A stretch of DNA of 64,000 nt. Source: Candidatus Opimibacter skivensis. GTDB lineage: Bacteria > Bacteroidota > Bacteroidia > Chitinophagales > Saprospiraceae. Every line of letters starts with the position of its first letter. Positions within the stretch are counted from its first letter, which is position 1. Shown here in pieces: positions 63,354 to 64,000 of this stretch. The notes under the pieces are model-generated. The model was not told the DNA's origin. It was given only the letters and a program-made list of their open reading frames with translations, and did not search any database. Both the position numbers and the translations under genes were made by a program. The DNA is taken from positions 262,332 through 326,331 of the forward strand of contig JADKHH010000023.1 in assembly GCA_016721905.1 (NCBI GenBank). Direction: 5' to 3'.

Positions 63354-64000
63354 TTACCTCACAAGCGTCACATCCCCTGCAAAACCCTCTCCTTCTCTAC
63401 ACTTCCTTTAAGATATGTACACCTGATCAGGTAAGCATACACGCCTGGCATCATTGCTTCATCCGCAAAAAAGCCATTCCACTCAAAGGGTGCGTCTGAA
63501 CCATACTGCAGATTGCCCCATCGATCAAAATGGAACCTGTCATCGCGGTGACCTGCAGATCCGATCAAAAAGCTGAGCGCAAACAAGTCGTTGATACCAT
63601 CATCATTCGGCGAGAAAACATTTGGAATGTATATTTCATTATGCACCTCCGGTTCAATACAATCTGTTCCAGGAAAACATCAACCTCCATGGACGCTGTG
63701 CTACAGGTGTTAGCTACATCATTATATATACATCAGGGGTGATAATCTGAATGGATGGGGTAGTGACGGTACTCCAGATGTATTGCGCAGCAAATGGCTG
63801 TGATGCATCAAGCGTAACGATATCGCCAGGACACCATGAAATAGCGGGAGCAAGATTTAACAGTGGTACTCTTGTGTCGCAATCCAATATAAGTTCATCT
63901 GACTCAGTACCATTCATTGCTGATTTGCAGGAGTAAGTAGCAGCCTGATTGGCAACAATACTCGACTGATCGCTGCCGTCCTGCCACATGATGGAATAGG
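63354..64000 (-). pseudogene. Adhesin G: C-terminal part of a further copy, cut by the window edge
   Basis: The stop TAA at 63354-63356 ends '...GDVTLVR' when one missing base near 63380 is restored. Recognisable parts: 'NEIYIPNVFSPNDDGINDLF', 'EWNGFFADEAMMPGVYAYLI' and, upstream, 'LLNLAPAISWCPGDIVTLDA', identical in design to adhesins D and E. Several single-base indels interrupt it (for example in 'SFLIGSAGHRDDRFHFDRWG'). The gene continues beyond the right edge. Confidence 0.75.

Noticed and set aside
38182..64000. Regular ~250-bp DNA periodicity, at first sight like a repeat array or CRISPR
   Set aside because: The period follows the ~80-residue protein repeat of the adhesins, there are no short identical repeats with unique spacers, and no cas genes are present.
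1..64000. tRNA, rRNA or insertion-sequence genes
   Set aside because: No tRNA cloverleaf, rRNA segment, or transposase motif was recognised in reading the window on either strand.

Overview
The window is from a member of the Bacteroidota, probably a Saprospiraceae- or Chitinophagales-like environmental lineage. This rests on the many secreted proteins whose signal peptides end in 'AQ', type IX secretion (T9SS) sorting domains of type A (520-1083, 25402-26637) and type B (the adhesins from 38182 onward), AraC- and LytTR-type regulators, a Y_Y_Y propeller histidine kinase, an LptD/MCE/amidase envelope cluster, and Bacteroidota-type promoter elements (TTTG-N19-21-TAnnTTTG). No rRNA, tRNA, insertion sequence, integrase or CRISPR array was seen.

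Layout. 1-7.7 kb: end of an AraC-type regulator, a small T9SS cargo protein, then two paralogous secreted fibre-like proteins with beta repeats, a proline octad array and a chaperone-like C-terminal domain; the second copy is broken. 6.9-9.2 kb: a DUF4412-like secreted protein and a TlpA-type thioredoxin. 9.3-13.4 kb (minus): a tightly packed operon of a YqcC-like protein, a frameshifted tail-fibre-like protein and a zinc metalloprotease. 13.6-17.4 kb: a LytS/LytTR-type two-component pair. 17.4-20.1 kb: repeat-rich DNA with two small genes. 20.1-25.4 kb: envelope cluster (MlaD/MCE protein, cell-wall amidase, LptD). 25.4-30 kb: M43 protease, DUF6438 lipoprotein, cation/proton antiporter, CrcB. 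30.1-34.2 kb: a two-TM protein converging on a three-gene operon of TIR-TM protein, outer-membrane barrel and patatin-like phospholipase. 34.3-38 kb: a frameshifted glycosidase and a TPR lipoprotein. 38.2-64 kb (minus): seven consecutive giant T9SS type-B adhesins made of about 80-residue cysteine-containing repeats, separated by repeated intergenic modules.

The most unusual material is (i) the TIR / outer-membrane barrel / patatin operon, a candidate immunity or signalling system; (ii) arrays of 7- or 8-bp direct repeats that begin at, and contain, the stop codons of many genes on both strands; (iii) a palindrome family with an invariant core and locus-specific but still self-complementary arms; and (iv) the tandem adhesin array, with evidence of N-terminal domain replacement between copies.

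Caution on quality. Several genes carry one missing base, some in homopolymers, and indels become very dense beyond about 57 kb. This looks like uncorrected long-read sequence near a contig end at least as much as true gene decay. 'Pseudogene' labels below should be read with that in mind.
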